Shown here: positions 55,345-64,000 of the stretch, one piece after another
How the letters are laid out: each line of letters starts with the position of its first letter
Position numbering within the stretch: the first letter of the stretch is position 1
From: CADEED01 sp963842515
GTDB taxonomy: Bacteria; Pseudomonadota; Gammaproteobacteria; Steroidobacterales; Steroidobacteraceae
DNA: 64,000 nucleotides
Direction: 5' to 3'
Assembly (NCBI GenBank): GCA_963842515.1
Contig: CAWJGO010000005.1
Location: 62,001-126,000, forward strand
The notes under the pieces: generated by a model
Seen by the model: only the letters and a program-made list of their open reading frames with translations
The model's database searches: none
Told to the model about the DNA's origin: nothing
Position numbers and translations under genes: made by a program

Positions 55345-57678
55345 TCACTCGTTGTCGAGGTCACCATGACGGTGGCGACGATGGCTGCGCTCACAGTCGA
55401 CGTCATGGTCGTGCTGCGGCTCGCCGTAGATGATGCCGCGACCGTTGGTGCTCACATACACGCGGCCATAGACGCGCGGATCGCCGGTGATCGCCGCGCC
55501 GGTGTACGCATATTGGTGCCGATCGTCATTGATGCGCGTCCAGCTGCGGCCCGCGTCCTCCGAACGGAAGATGCCACGCACGTTGCCGATCCTCGCGCTC
55601 GAATACAGCGCCGGATAGTCACGAGCGCGCTTTGCCTTGCCGAAGCCGATGTTGTTCGCTTCCTGCACGTTCGCGAGTTTCCTGAAACTCACTCCACCGT
55701 TCGACGAACGCCACAGCCCGTTGCCGGCGGCCGCGAGCCAGATTTCTCCAGCTCTGCCCGGCAGTGCCTTGAAGCGCACGTCATCCAGCGGTAGGCCGGT
55801 CGCAGCTGTCGGCACGAACGTCGCGCCGTGATCGACACTCACGTAGAAGGCGCCGGCCGCTGCTGCGTAATATTTACCGGCGATAACCCGATCCGAGCCG
55901 ACCCGCGCGCCCTGCGGAAGTCCGGCCGAGGCAAGCCACGTGTTGCCGTTGTCGAGTGAGTAGTGCGCGGCGCGGTTGCCCGGACTCCACACGAGGCTCG
56001 CGCCATCGGCCGAAGCGGTGATGTGGCCGCCGCTGCCGCCGGCCGCGGCGGATCCCGGCGACCAGGTGACGCCGCCGTCGGATGAAAAGCCAAAGCTGCC
56101 GCCACCGTTGCCGACGCGCGCAATGATGTTAGGCGCGAGCTCCGCAAAATCGAGACTCGTGCCCGTGGTCTGCGTCGGGTTGTCCAGCAACTTGTCGGGT
56201 ACGACACTCAAATCGTCATGGCGCAGGCCGCCGAGATCGCCGAGTGCCGACAGCAACGGTGCACCCGCAGGAGGACTGATCAAGTCCTGCACCGAGGTTT
56301 CTTCGATACCCTGCGCTTTCACGCTCAAGGTGAACGTGCCGCCGCCATCCCAGGCAGTGAGGTCGTCGGTGCCGTAGATCGTGGCGCCGGTGCCGTACAG
56401 CATCCGGTTGGAATCGAACGGATCAATTTCGATGTCGCCGATCATCCAGCCCAGGCGCGGCGCGCGCTCGGGCAACGAGAGTGTCTGATTGAAGGTGAGC
56501 CACGGCGACGCGCTGATGTCGTGGGTGTAACGAAACTCGCGCGTGGGCCATGGCCCGAAGGTCCACATCGAAGTCCAGGTTGCGCCAGCATCGGTGCTGC
56601 GCCAGATATTGGCCTCGGGCCACCAGCGGTTGAGCTCGGACACCATGAGGGTGTTCGGATTCTGCGCATCGACGGTGATTCCGCCGTAGCCGAACCAGGA
56701 ATTCGTGCTGCTCGATGGATCGGGTGAGATCTTCGTCCACAGCGCGCTGGCCGTATCGTATTTCCAGACATCGCCCATATCCCCGTCATACGGGCCGCCG
56801 CGGTTGTTGTACGTGATGTACAGGATGCCCGTCGAGGCGAGCACGGCGTGGTGAGGCATGAATGCCGGGAAGGTCGGCTGGCCGGGGAGTGCCGCCCAGG
56901 TGACACCGCCATCCTGGCTGCGATAGACGCTCTGGCCCAAATCGGCCACACCCACGTAGATAGTTCGAGTCGCTGTCCCGCGTTTGCCGGTGTTCTTGTC
57001 GAATACGATCCACACGACGCCCAACGGATCGCTGTCGAGGCCGTTGGGATCGCCCGGGTTGGCGGCGTAGTCTCCGGTTGCCGGGAAGCTGGCGACGCGC
57101 GCCCAGGTCCTGCCGAAGTCAGTGCTGCGCCACAGGCCGTTGCCGCTGCGCGCGCCCAGGTAGAGGATGCGATTGGCATTCGGATCGATGGCGAGCCGCT
57201 CGCCCATGTTCCGTCCCGGCATGTTGCCGCCGGACTTGAATGGCAGCTCCACCTTGTCGAAGCTGCGGCCGCGATCCTTGGAACGCAGGATCGCGCCGTT
57301 GTTGGGATCCCAGTCATTGGTGTAGGTGCCGGCAAGCACATAGAGGCGGTCCGGGTCCACGGGATCGGTGGCCAGACTATCTACTCCGGTGAGACCCCAG
57401 TCGTCCCAGTGCACCCAGTCGAGCAATGGCTTCCAGCGCTGAGTACGCTCATTCCAGCGATAGGCGCCCCCGATGTCGGTGCGCGCATACGCGAGCCCTG
57501 GCTCGGTCTGATTGAAGATGATTCCCGGCACATATCCGCCGCCGACGATCTCCACGTTGCGCCAGCGGTAATCCGGATCCCGGCCCCGATCGCGGTCGGA
57601 ATCGGAAAGCGCGGGCGACGCCGCCGTTGCCGCAAATGCGGCGAGCATGAATCTGCAAACAACATCCCTGGCGTTCAC
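55345..57678 (-). CDS. GH74 family xyloglucanase-like protein
   Basis: 777 residues. Two seven-bladed propellers of BNR-type repeats. The opening VEIVGGGYVPGIIFNQTEPGLAYARTDIGGAYRWNE with the first catalytic Asp, GLTGVDSLATDPVDPDRLYVLAGTYTN and LLSALGDLGGLRHDDL with the second Asp are typical of GH74. The C-terminus is His/Asp/Arg-rich (HDHDVDCERSHRRHRHGD), possibly metal-binding. GTG 57678 is preferred because AAGGGGG stands 4-5 nt upstream and the signal peptide then starts cleanly; ATG 57711 is the longer option. Confidence 0.87.
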   Translation of the reverse strand: MNARDVVCRFMLAAFAATAASPALSDSDRDRGRDPDYRWRNVEIVGGGYVPGIIFNQTEPGLAYARTDIGGAYRWNERTQRWKPLLDWVHWDDWGLTGVDSLATDPVDPDRLYVLAGTYTNDWDPNNGAILRSKDRGRSFDKVELPFKSGGNMPGRNMGERLAIDPNANRILYLGARSGNGLWRSTDFGRTWARVASFPATGDYAANPGDPNGLDSDPLGVVWIVFDKNTGKRGTATRTIYVGVADLGQSVYRSQDGGVTWAALPGQPTFPAFMPHHAVLASTGILYITYNNRGGPYDGDMGDVWKYDTASALWTKISPDPSSSTNSWFGYGGITVDAQNPNTLMVSELNRWWPEANIWRSTDAGATWTSMWTFGPWPTREFRYTHDISASPWLTFNQTLSLPERAPRLGWMIGDIEIDPFDSNRMLYGTGATIYGTDDLTAWDGGGTFTLSVKAQGIEETSVQDLISPPAGAPLLSALGDLGGLRHDDLSVVPDKLLDNPTQTTGTSLDFAELAPNIIARVGNGGGSFGFSSDGGVTWSPGSAAAGGSGGHITASADGASLVWSPGNRAAHYSLDNGNTWLASAGLPQGARVGSDRVIAGKYYAAAAGAFYVSVDHGATFVPTAATGLPLDDVRFKALPGRAGEIWLAAAGNGLWRSSNGGVSFRKLANVQEANNIGFGKAKRARDYPALYSSARIGNVRGIFRSEDAGRSWTRINDDRHQYAYTGAAITGDPRVYGRVYVSTNGRGIIYGEPQHDHDVDCERSHRRHRHGDLDNE

Positions 57679-57723
57679 AAAGCCCCCTTGGCTCGAATTT
57701 CGGATTCTCATTTGTAAAAAGAA

Positions 57724-57742
57724 TTCTATTAGGAAAATAGAA
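57724..57742. promoter_or_regulatory. Inverted repeat TTCTATT-N5-AATAGAA upstream of GH74
   Basis: A perfect 7-bp dyad with a 5-bp spacer in a short AT-rich stretch immediately upstream of the GH74 gene. A candidate operator; its regulator is unknown. Confidence 0.35.
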
Positions 57743-57842
57743 CGGCGCTGACGCTAATACACCGTCCCGGCGAAAGCAATGCGCGTTGTAGTTAGCCGGC
57801 GGTGTCAGCGGATGCCTGCGCGCAGGAGGCAACGCCCGTCAA

Positions 57843-59159
57843 TCAAGGCGTTGCGCGTGGTATCGCCAGGTTGAGGACCGTGGGTCCTGGGATGTCGGCA
57901 GTGGGCAGATCGCGATTCGGCGGGCGCGTGGGCCAGGCGATGGCGAGTTCGTCGCCTGAGTGTTCGACGGTATTGAGCTGCATGCCCCTCGGCACGTCGA
58001 TCTGAGCTTGCAGCCGGCGCGCGAGCGTGGCGCGGGGCGCTTCGCTGACGCGCCGCAGCGTGCGCGGCTCGAGCAGGATTTCGATCGGTTCGCCGTCCCG
58101 GACCACTTCGACGGACAGGCGCCGCGAGTCCGTGGGTACCGCGCCTTTGACCGAGAGGCGCATGTCGAGCGAGCCGCGGCCGCGAAAATCCCAGCGAAAG
58201 TCGCGCCAGCGCGTGATCGGCACGATGTTCCAGCTCTGCGCTTCGCGGCGCGCCAGGAAGATCTGCGTGTTGCCTCGTGCGTCGAACTTGTGAAACGTGA
58301 TGACCGGTCGCCCATCGGAATCGAAACCGATCACCGTGTTGTTGTTGATCATGCCCGCTTCGACCGGCACCGGGTCGACGATCTCCGCGCTCGTCAGCGT
58401 GATGGGCAATTTGAGCGGCGTGCCGTCGGATTTTTCCCAGTCCACGAGATCGCGGCTGCGTGCATAAGAGAGGTCGTGATTGGTTTCGGCGTCCGGCGTC
58501 TCGCGCCATACCCAGGCGAGATGAAAGCGGCCGTCGGGTCCGAGTGTTGGGCCTACAAAATAAGCATTGCGCCGTCCTTCGCCGTCGACGAGCGGTGTAG
58601 CCAGCAGATGGCTCCAGGTCGAGCTCGCCGTGTCGTAGACATCATAGATTTCGTTGCCATTGCCGCTGCCGCCATCGCGGTATTTCAAGATCAACTGGCC
58701 CGCGCCACCCTTGAGAAAAATGGGGTAGGTCATGCGTTGTTCCTTCGCGGGTTGCACCAGCACCGGAATGCGCGTGAAGGAATGGATGTCGCCGGCGGCA
58801 GAAGTGCGGAAGTAGATCAGCGGATCGTTGTGGAGGTTGCCGACTATGTGCAGCTGCCCGCCGGAGTCGGCCGACATCGCAATGTAGTTGTGACTGTCCC
58901 AACCGGTCCGCGTGTCGAGCTTCTGATAGCTCCAGGTGCCGCCGTGGCGTGGCCGCGACGCCACGGTAAGTTGCCGCGCTGCATCGTAATAGGCGACAAA
59001 TATCTTCCCGCCGTCGACTTCAAGCGCGAACCGCACCGCGTGGCCGGACCATACGCGGTCGATGGGCAGCAACTCATGCGTCCCCTGTCCGGGCCGCTCT
59101 TCCGCCGCGCCGGCAGCCGAAATCAATAAAAGTGCTACGGAAAGCATCAGTGACCGCAT
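57843..59159 (-). CDS. Secreted BNR_4 repeat protein, possible polysaccharide lyase (PL24/PL25-like)
   Basis: 438 residues, signal peptide ending ISAAGAA. WSGHAVRFALEVDGGKIFVAYYDAARQLTVASR, GWDSHNYIAMSADSGGQLHIVGNLHNDPLIYF and YFVGPTLGPDGRFHLAWVWRETPDAETNHDLSYA match the BNR_4 seven-bladed propeller family that includes PL24/PL25 ulvan lyases; a His-Asn-Tyr motif is visible. A lyase role would fit the GH105 neighbour, but activity is unproven. Divergent from the TonB receptor. Confidence 0.72.
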   Translation of the reverse strand: MRSLMLSVALLLISAAGAAEERPGQGTHELLPIDRVWSGHAVRFALEVDGGKIFVAYYDAARQLTVASRPRHGGTWSYQKLDTRTGWDSHNYIAMSADSGGQLHIVGNLHNDPLIYFRTSAAGDIHSFTRIPVLVQPAKEQRMTYPIFLKGGAGQLILKYRDGGSGNGNEIYDVYDTASSTWSHLLATPLVDGEGRRNAYFVGPTLGPDGRFHLAWVWRETPDAETNHDLSYARSRDLVDWEKSDGTPLKLPITLTSAEIVDPVPVEAGMINNNTVIGFDSDGRPVITFHKFDARGNTQIFLARREAQSWNIVPITRWRDFRWDFRGRGSLDMRLSVKGAVPTDSRRLSVEVVRDGEPIEILLEPRTLRRVSEAPRATLARRLQAQIDVPRGMQLNTVEHSGDELAIAWPTRPPNRDLPTADIPGPTVLNLAIPRATP

Positions 59160-59233
59160 ATCGACGTCTCTCGTGCAGATGATCGACCGCTCGAAAAGAG
59201 CGGCGAGTTTGCGCCAGCCCGTTCGGGCGCGGC

Positions 59234-59263
59234 TTTACAAATCGTATTTGTCGTTTCTATACT
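59234..59263 (+). promoter_or_regulatory. Promoter of the TonB-dependent receptor gene with internal dyad
   Basis: TTTACA (59234-59239), 18-bp spacer and TATACT (59258-59263). The spacer carries ACAAAT-CGT-ATTTGT (59237-59251), a 6-bp inverted repeat that would block RNA polymerase if bound, so it is a candidate operator for a LacI-type repressor. Confidence 0.6.
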
Positions 59264-59316
59264 ACTAATGAAACGGCTTTCACTAATGATATCGCCGAAT
59301 GTTCACGGGGGCCCAG

Positions 59317-62271
59317 ATGACCAACGACTCACGATTGCAAAGACTTGCATTGCGCCGGCTGATTCGCGGCAACCTGGGGTTCCTGACTACTTCGGCGCTC
59401 GCGCTCGGCGCGATGACCACGCCTGCGATGGCTCAGGACGCCGCTACCAAGGACGAGGCCAGCGCCGAAGAGGTCGGCGAAGTCGTCGTCACGGGTATTC
59501 GTCGACAGCTCGAGACGTCACAGGCGCGCAAGCAGGAAGCCTCGGAGCTCGTCGATGCGATAACTGCCGACGACATCGGCGCGCTTCCCGACCGCAGTGT
59601 CACCGAAGTGCTGCAGCGAATCCCGGGCCTGGCGATCGGCCGCGTGCCGTCTCCGCGCGATGCGGACCGAATCGCCATCGAAGGCTCCGGCGTCACCATT
59701 CGGGGATTGAGTTGGGTGCGCAGCGAGCTCAACGGGCACACGGCGTTCTCGGCAAAAAACAGCCGCACCCTCGGATTCGAAGACATTCCGCCCGAGTTGC
59801 TGGCGGGCGTCGATGTCTACAAGAACCCCTCGGCTCAGCAGGTCGAAGGCGGCCTGTCAGGCAGCGTGAACCTGCGCACGCGCCTGCCGTTCGATTCCGA
59901 AGGACGCAAATTCAGCGTCTCGCTGGAAGGATCCCGCGGCGATCTGGCTGAAGAGTGGGAGCCGTCAGGATCGCTGTTGGTCAGCGGACGGTCATCGCTT
60001 TCCGCCGGCAATAGTGATCTCGGTGAGATCGGTGGTCTCGTTTCGATAAGCAGCTCCGACAACACCAGCCGCACCGACACGATCCACATCGAGAAGTACT
60101 ACACGCGCACCGACCTCGTGCCGGGGGAGACGATTTACGCGACCGGCGGTATTGGCTGGCGTCAACTGACTGTCGATCGCAACCGAACGGGCGCATCGGC
60201 CGCATTGCAATGGCGATCGCCGAGCGAAAACACCGAGGCCTCCCTGCAGTATTTCTATTCCAATGCGACGTTCAATCAAGACGAAAACGCCGCGTGGAAC
60301 CTGCCGGGTGGCGGCCTCAATGGCACTGGCCTCACCTATGAGGGAGACAAGTTGACCGGCGGCACGATCAACGACGGGGGTTACGCGGGCTCGGCCCGCT
60401 ACAACGAGCGCGAAACCACCAACAACGACGTGTCACTGCGTGTGAATTGGAGTGCAAGCGACCGGCTCAGCTTCGAAGGCGACATCCAGTATTCGAATGC
60501 CAAGACGAAAATCATGGACCTGACGATGGGACCGAACGCCGGTCCCAACTTCGAAAACGCCGGGCCGTACTCCTTACAGCTCAACGGCTCCGATGTGCCC
60601 AACATCGTCATTCCGGCTAACAACGTCCTCACCAATCCGAATGCGATCTATCACGGGTTCGCCATGGATCATCATGAGGCCAACGACGCCGATGCCTGGG
60701 CGTATCGTGCCGACGCGGAATACACGTTCGATAACAGCGATTGGCTCGACAAGATCCGATTCGGCGTGCGTTACGAAGATTACAACTCGACCACGCGGGA
60801 GACCGGATATCGCTGGGGCTCGATCAGCCAGAACTGGGCCGGCGGACCCGCGATCTTCAGCGCGCAGAACGTGCCCTTCGTCCAGCAGGACTATTCGAAC
60901 TGGTTCCACGGCGGCAATGCGCCGAGCGGGTTCTTGTTTCCGGATACGAGGACTTTCCGCGACTTCCAGTCATGGTCGAACCAGGTGGTCGCAGTGTCTA
61001 CCGCGCCGGGCGTGGCAAACGGCTGCTGTGCGTGGGTTCCGTGGGACGGTGACTATTCCACCAAGTTCCCCGCCAACGACGGGCTGGGCGTCAATCCGCA
61101 GAATCAGCAGACGACTGCCGCGTATACGCAGCTGTCATTCGCGCACGGCAAGTTCGATGGCAACGTCGGCGTTCGCTTCGTGCGCACCGAGGCTGCCGGA
61201 ACGGGGCAGCTGGTCTTCTCGGGAGGCAACTTCGGGCCGGGCACACCGGCCGACGACGTCGCATTTGCGAACGGTGGCTCGTCCGCCACCTCCGGCAACA
61301 ACGAGTACGACGACGTACTGCCGAGCTTCAACCTGCGCTACAAGGCCACGGACAATTTCTTCCTGCGATTCGCAGTCGCGAAAGGCATCGCGCGTCCGGA
61401 ATTCCCGCAACTGTTGCCGTCGATCACCATCAATGCGCAGGCCGGATTACTCACGGGCGGCACCTGCGTGCCGTTACCCTCGGGAGTCACCACGCCAGGA
61501 GATTGCGTGGCCAACTACAACGGGTTCGCCGGCAACGCAGACCTCAAGCCGATGGAGGCCACCAACTACGACTTGAGCGCCGAGTGGTACATCAACTCGA
61601 CCAACTCGCTCACGATGGCGCTTTTTGACAAGGAAGTGTCTGGATTCATCGAGACGACGTTGGGCAACATCGTGCCTTACACCAACAATGGAGTGACCAA
61701 GGAAGTCACGGTCCTGCGCCCCGAAAATCAGGGCAAAGGGTATGTGCGCGGAGGTGAGCTGGCGTGGAACGGCTTCTTCAGCTTCCTGCCGGGCTTCGCG
61801 CAGAACTTTGGCGCGCGTGCTGCATATACGTACGTCGAAAGTGGCGGCACCCGCAACGCGGCGGTGAATCCGTATGACCCGAACCAGCAGGTCAACTCGT
61901 TGCTGAACGACTATCCACTGGAGGGATTGAGCAGGACTTCCTACAACGCCGAGCTCTACTATTCGGTTCCCAAGGTCGAAGCGCGCCTGGCCTACAACTG
62001 GCGCGAGCGATACCTGCTGACGACGGCGGCGGCCAATCTCAATATCCCCGCGTTTGCCGATGACTTTGGCCAGCTCGATGCATCCTTGCAGTGGAAGTTC
62101 AAGGAGACGATGTCCATCGGCGTCGAGGCGGTCAATCTGACACGCTCGAAGTTCAAGGTGCTGGTCGACAATGACGTCATCGGTGGCGCCGGCAATGGTG
62201 CCGGCCTGACTTACCACAACTGGGTTGATTCGGACCGGCGCTTCACCCTCTACGTGCGGGCGTCGTTCTAG
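59317..62271 (+). CDS. TonB-dependent receptor (Xanthomonas/Caulobacter polysaccharide type)
   Basis: 984 residues from ATG 59317 (GGGGG upstream). The signal peptide ends PAMA-Q; a TonB box-like stretch EVVVTGIRRQ follows; the plug domain has ITADDIGALPDRSVTEVLQRIPGLAI and VDVYKNPSAQQVEGGLSGSVNLRT. The C-terminal barrel ends RFTLYVRASF with terminal Phe. This subfamily imports oligosaccharides across the outer membrane. Divergent from the BNR_4 gene and followed by a convergent halogenase. Confidence 0.93.
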   Translation: MTNDSRLQRLALRRLIRGNLGFLTTSALALGAMTTPAMAQDAATKDEASAEEVGEVVVTGIRRQLETSQARKQEASELVDAITADDIGALPDRSVTEVLQRIPGLAIGRVPSPRDADRIAIEGSGVTIRGLSWVRSELNGHTAFSAKNSRTLGFEDIPPELLAGVDVYKNPSAQQVEGGLSGSVNLRTRLPFDSEGRKFSVSLEGSRGDLAEEWEPSGSLLVSGRSSLSAGNSDLGEIGGLVSISSSDNTSRTDTIHIEKYYTRTDLVPGETIYATGGIGWRQLTVDRNRTGASAALQWRSPSENTEASLQYFYSNATFNQDENAAWNLPGGGLNGTGLTYEGDKLTGGTINDGGYAGSARYNERETTNNDVSLRVNWSASDRLSFEGDIQYSNAKTKIMDLTMGPNAGPNFENAGPYSLQLNGSDVPNIVIPANNVLTNPNAIYHGFAMDHHEANDADAWAYRADAEYTFDNSDWLDKIRFGVRYEDYNSTTRETGYRWGSISQNWAGGPAIFSAQNVPFVQQDYSNWFHGGNAPSGFLFPDTRTFRDFQSWSNQVVAVSTAPGVANGCCAWVPWDGDYSTKFPANDGLGVNPQNQQTTAAYTQLSFAHGKFDGNVGVRFVRTEAAGTGQLVFSGGNFGPGTPADDVAFANGGSSATSGNNEYDDVLPSFNLRYKATDNFFLRFAVAKGIARPEFPQLLPSITINAQAGLLTGGTCVPLPSGVTTPGDCVANYNGFAGNADLKPMEATNYDLSAEWYINSTNSLTMALFDKEVSGFIETTLGNIVPYTNNGVTKEVTVLRPENQGKGYVRGGELAWNGFFSFLPGFAQNFGARAAYTYVESGGTRNAAVNPYDPNQQVNSLLNDYPLEGLSRTSYNAELYYSVPKVEARLAYNWRERYLLTTAAANLNIPAFADDFGQLDASLQWKFKETMSIGVEAVNLTRSKFKVLVDNDVIGGAGNGAGLTYHNWVDSDRRFTLYVRASF

Positions 62272-62290
62272 GCGCAGGGCTCTAACAAGG

Positions 62291-62319
62291 TCAGGGAGCG
62301 GGTGCGTCCCGCTCCCTGA
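62291..62319. terminator. Bidirectional hairpin terminator between the receptor and halogenase genes
   Basis: A perfect 12-bp stem TCAGGGAGCGGG/CCCGCTCCCTGA with a five-base loop, lying between two convergent stops. No long T run on either side, but stem stability and position support termination. Confidence 0.75.
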
Positions 62320-62331
62320 TCGCACCTCGGG

Positions 62332-63819
62332 TCAGGGAGCCTTGCAGTTCATCTCGATGAACTGAGCGTGGCCCGGCATCCGCGCGATGGCGCGGTGCAG
62401 GCTGTCGCGCAATTCCGAGGCTCTCGTCTGCAATTCGGCGATTGGCAGGGTGTCAGCCAGCGGGTCCCACTGCCGGGGAATGATGCCCTGACCGAACATC
62501 ACGGCGATCCAGCTCGAATCCGAAAACAGGTGGCCGTCAGTCCTCGCCACTTTTCCGCGTGTCCTGAAGAGCTCTATGCGATGCGCCAGCCCTTCCGGCA
62601 TGGCGACCGAGCGGCAGTCTTTCCAGAACGCTTCCGTGCGCTCATTGGCGACGTAGTGCAGGATGATGAAGTCGCGACACTGTTCGTATTCGGCGATGCT
62701 CAAGCGGTTGAATTCCGCTTCCGCGGCCGGATCGTGCGCGGCAGAGGTTGGCATCAGTGACAGGAAGCGGAAGACCGCCGACTGGATCAGGTGCAGGCTC
62801 GTCGATTCCAGAGGCTCCAGGAATCCACCCGCAAGGCCGAGTGCCACACAATTTCCATTCCAGAATTTCTTGCGCCGTCCGGTCTTGAAGCGCAGCAGCC
62901 GCGGGTCGGCGAGAGCCTTGCCATCCAGGTTTCCCAGCAATGTCGCGGTTGCTTCGTCATCGCTGATGTAGTTGGAACAATAGACGTGCCCGTTTCCCGT
63001 ACGGTGTTGCAGTGGAATGCGCCATTGCCATCCGGCTTCGTGAGCTGTCGAGCGCGTGCAGGGGAAGAAGTTCGCCGGGTTCTTCTCGGTCGGAACAGCG
63101 AGAGCGCGATCGCAGGGCAGCCAATGCGACCAGTCTTCGTATCCGGTTTCCAGCGCTTCTTCGATGAGCAGTCCCTTGAATCCCGAACAGTCGAGAAAGA
63201 AATCTCCGGCGACGTTCGCGCTCTGGTCCAGCCGTACCGATTCGATGAACCCGCTTTCACCATTGCGTTCGACGCCAACGATGCGGCCTTCGACGCGCAC
63301 GACACCGCGCTCTTCGGCGTAACGCCGTAGAAACCGGGCATACAGCCCCGCGTCGAAGTGAAAGGCGTAGGCAAGCTGCGGCATGTCTGGTGGGTGATTG
63401 GAAACCGGCGGCAGGAAGCGCATCTGCGCGGCCGCCACCGCCGCGGGTGCATAGTCGCTGAGCGGGAAAGGATGTCCATTGGCAGCGAGCCGCAGCCATA
63501 GCTGGTGAAAGGCCACGCCCTTTATGTTGACGCCGAATTCACCGAATTGATGAAAGTAGCGGTGGCCCTTGCTGCCCCAGTTGATGAAGTCGATCCCCAG
63601 CTTGAAGCTGGCCTGCGTGGCCTGAACGAAATCCCGTTCATTGATGCCGAGTACTTTGTTGAAGAATTGCAGGGGTGGAATGGTCGCTTCGCCGACACCT
63701 ACGGTCCCGATCTCATCCGATTCGATCAGCGTGATTTTCTGAGTGTCCTTCACCGCATGCGCCAACGCAGCGGCAGTCATCCAACCGGCCGAGCCGCCTC
63801 CGACGATCACGTAGTGCAT
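62332..63819 (-). CDS. Flavin-dependent tryptophan halogenase family protein
   Basis: 495 residues. FAD motif VGGGSAGWMTAAALA at the N-terminus, GVGEATIPPLQFFNKVLGI, WQWRIPLQHRTGNGHVYCSNYISDDEA (WxWxIP motif) and FLEPLESTSLHLIQSAV. Lys73 (ASFKLGIDF) is a candidate for the catalytic lysine of PrnA/RebH. Members beside TonB receptors and SapC genes form a clade whose substrate is unknown; halogenation of free tryptophan is not established for them. Divergent from the next gene. Confidence 0.87.
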   Translation of the reverse strand: MHYVIVGGGSAGWMTAAALAHAVKDTQKITLIESDEIGTVGVGEATIPPLQFFNKVLGINERDFVQATQASFKLGIDFINWGSKGHRYFHQFGEFGVNIKGVAFHQLWLRLAANGHPFPLSDYAPAAVAAAQMRFLPPVSNHPPDMPQLAYAFHFDAGLYARFLRRYAEERGVVRVEGRIVGVERNGESGFIESVRLDQSANVAGDFFLDCSGFKGLLIEEALETGYEDWSHWLPCDRALAVPTEKNPANFFPCTRSTAHEAGWQWRIPLQHRTGNGHVYCSNYISDDEATATLLGNLDGKALADPRLLRFKTGRRKKFWNGNCVALGLAGGFLEPLESTSLHLIQSAVFRFLSLMPTSAAHDPAAEAEFNRLSIAEYEQCRDFIILHYVANERTEAFWKDCRSVAMPEGLAHRIELFRTRGKVARTDGHLFSDSSWIAVMFGQGIIPRQWDPLADTLPIAELQTRASELRDSLHRAIARMPGHAQFIEMNCKAP

Positions 63820-63902
63820 CGAACTCCAACCCCATGCTCACGATTGAACATTGTCGCGTACGATTCACATTAGTTCCACAACGACCACCGTGTGAGAAAA
63901 CC

Positions 63903-64000
63903 ATGAGCATTCGCAAAATCCGGGTTGCGAGCCTGCTGTTTGCGATGGGCGTCGCGAGCGCGGCACCGATTCCGGAAATCGTGACACGCGATGGCCGCTC
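63903..64000 (+). CDS. Start of a secreted protein, possibly a beta-galactosidase-type glycosidase (3' end outside window)
   Basis: Only 32 codons are visible. MSIRKIRVASLLFAMGVASAAP is a signal peptide, and the mature start PIPEIVTRDGRS resembles the N-terminus of GH35/GH42-type beta-galactosidases with a DUF5597 tail. Too little is present to assign a family firmly. Divergent from the halogenase gene; the 83-bp gap between them shows no clear promoter. Confidence 0.45.
   Translation, partial: MSIRKIRVASLLFAMGVASAAPIPEIVTRDGR

Overview
The window is GC-rich chromosomal DNA from a gammaproteobacterium. The complete run of ribosomal protein genes from rplC to rplQ, the sigma54-type nitrogen promoter and the many secreted polysaccharide-degrading enzymes fit a Steroidobacteraceae/Nevskiales-like soil or rhizosphere polysaccharide degrader. 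That taxonomic placement is inferred from gene content and not proven. No tRNA, rRNA, CRISPR array or prophage was seen.

Region 1 (1-10336) starts with the tail of a GH97 glycosidase. It is followed by a compact RAYT-type transposase element bounded by 43-bp inverted repeats, then a nitrate/nitrite uptake locus. That locus holds a HemD-type uroporphyrinogen-III synthase (divergent), an NrtA-like binding protein, an NrtB-like permease, one polypeptide carrying two ABC ATPases, an outer-membrane porin, a formate/nitrite channel, and a PP2C phosphatase-Ser/Thr kinase fusion with a C-terminal membrane anchor. A textbook -24/-12 promoter lies before nrtA. The nitrate and nitrite reductases themselves are not in the window.

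Region 2 (10337-24730) is the S10-spc-alpha ribosomal cluster from rplC through secY, rpmJ and rpoA to rplQ. It has a sigma70 promoter with a GC-rich discriminator in front and a strong intrinsic terminator behind. rpsJ is missing from its usual place, and several proteins (L3, L23, S3, S11, L17) carry unusual Ala/Lys-rich tails. Region 3 (24731-41640) is mixed: mscL, a prolidase, an Ala-heptad lipoprotein, a GNAT enzyme, a gamma-glutamyltransferase, a GH50 agarase-like enzyme, a degenerate histidine kinase coupled to an isoprenylcysteine-methyltransferase-like membrane protein, a tandem-OmpA porin coupled to an ice-binding-like (DUF3494) lipoprotein, uvrA, a hypoxanthine-DNA glycosylase and an internally deleted Nudix gene.

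Region 4 (41641-64000) is dominated by carbohydrate use: GH78-like, membrane AraC regulator, GH16, SapC, a truncated cupin-like gene, LacI regulator, sugar porter, VOC protein, GMC oxidoreductase with its small subunit, an S9 peptidase, then GH105, GH74 and a BNR_4/PL24-25-like protein. These face a TonB-dependent receptor and a flavin-dependent halogenase-like protein, and the start of another secreted enzyme closes the window. Together they suggest outer-membrane import and stepwise breakdown of a plant or algal polysaccharide, with xyloglucan and rhamnose/uronic-acid polymers the best guesses, under LacI/AraC control.
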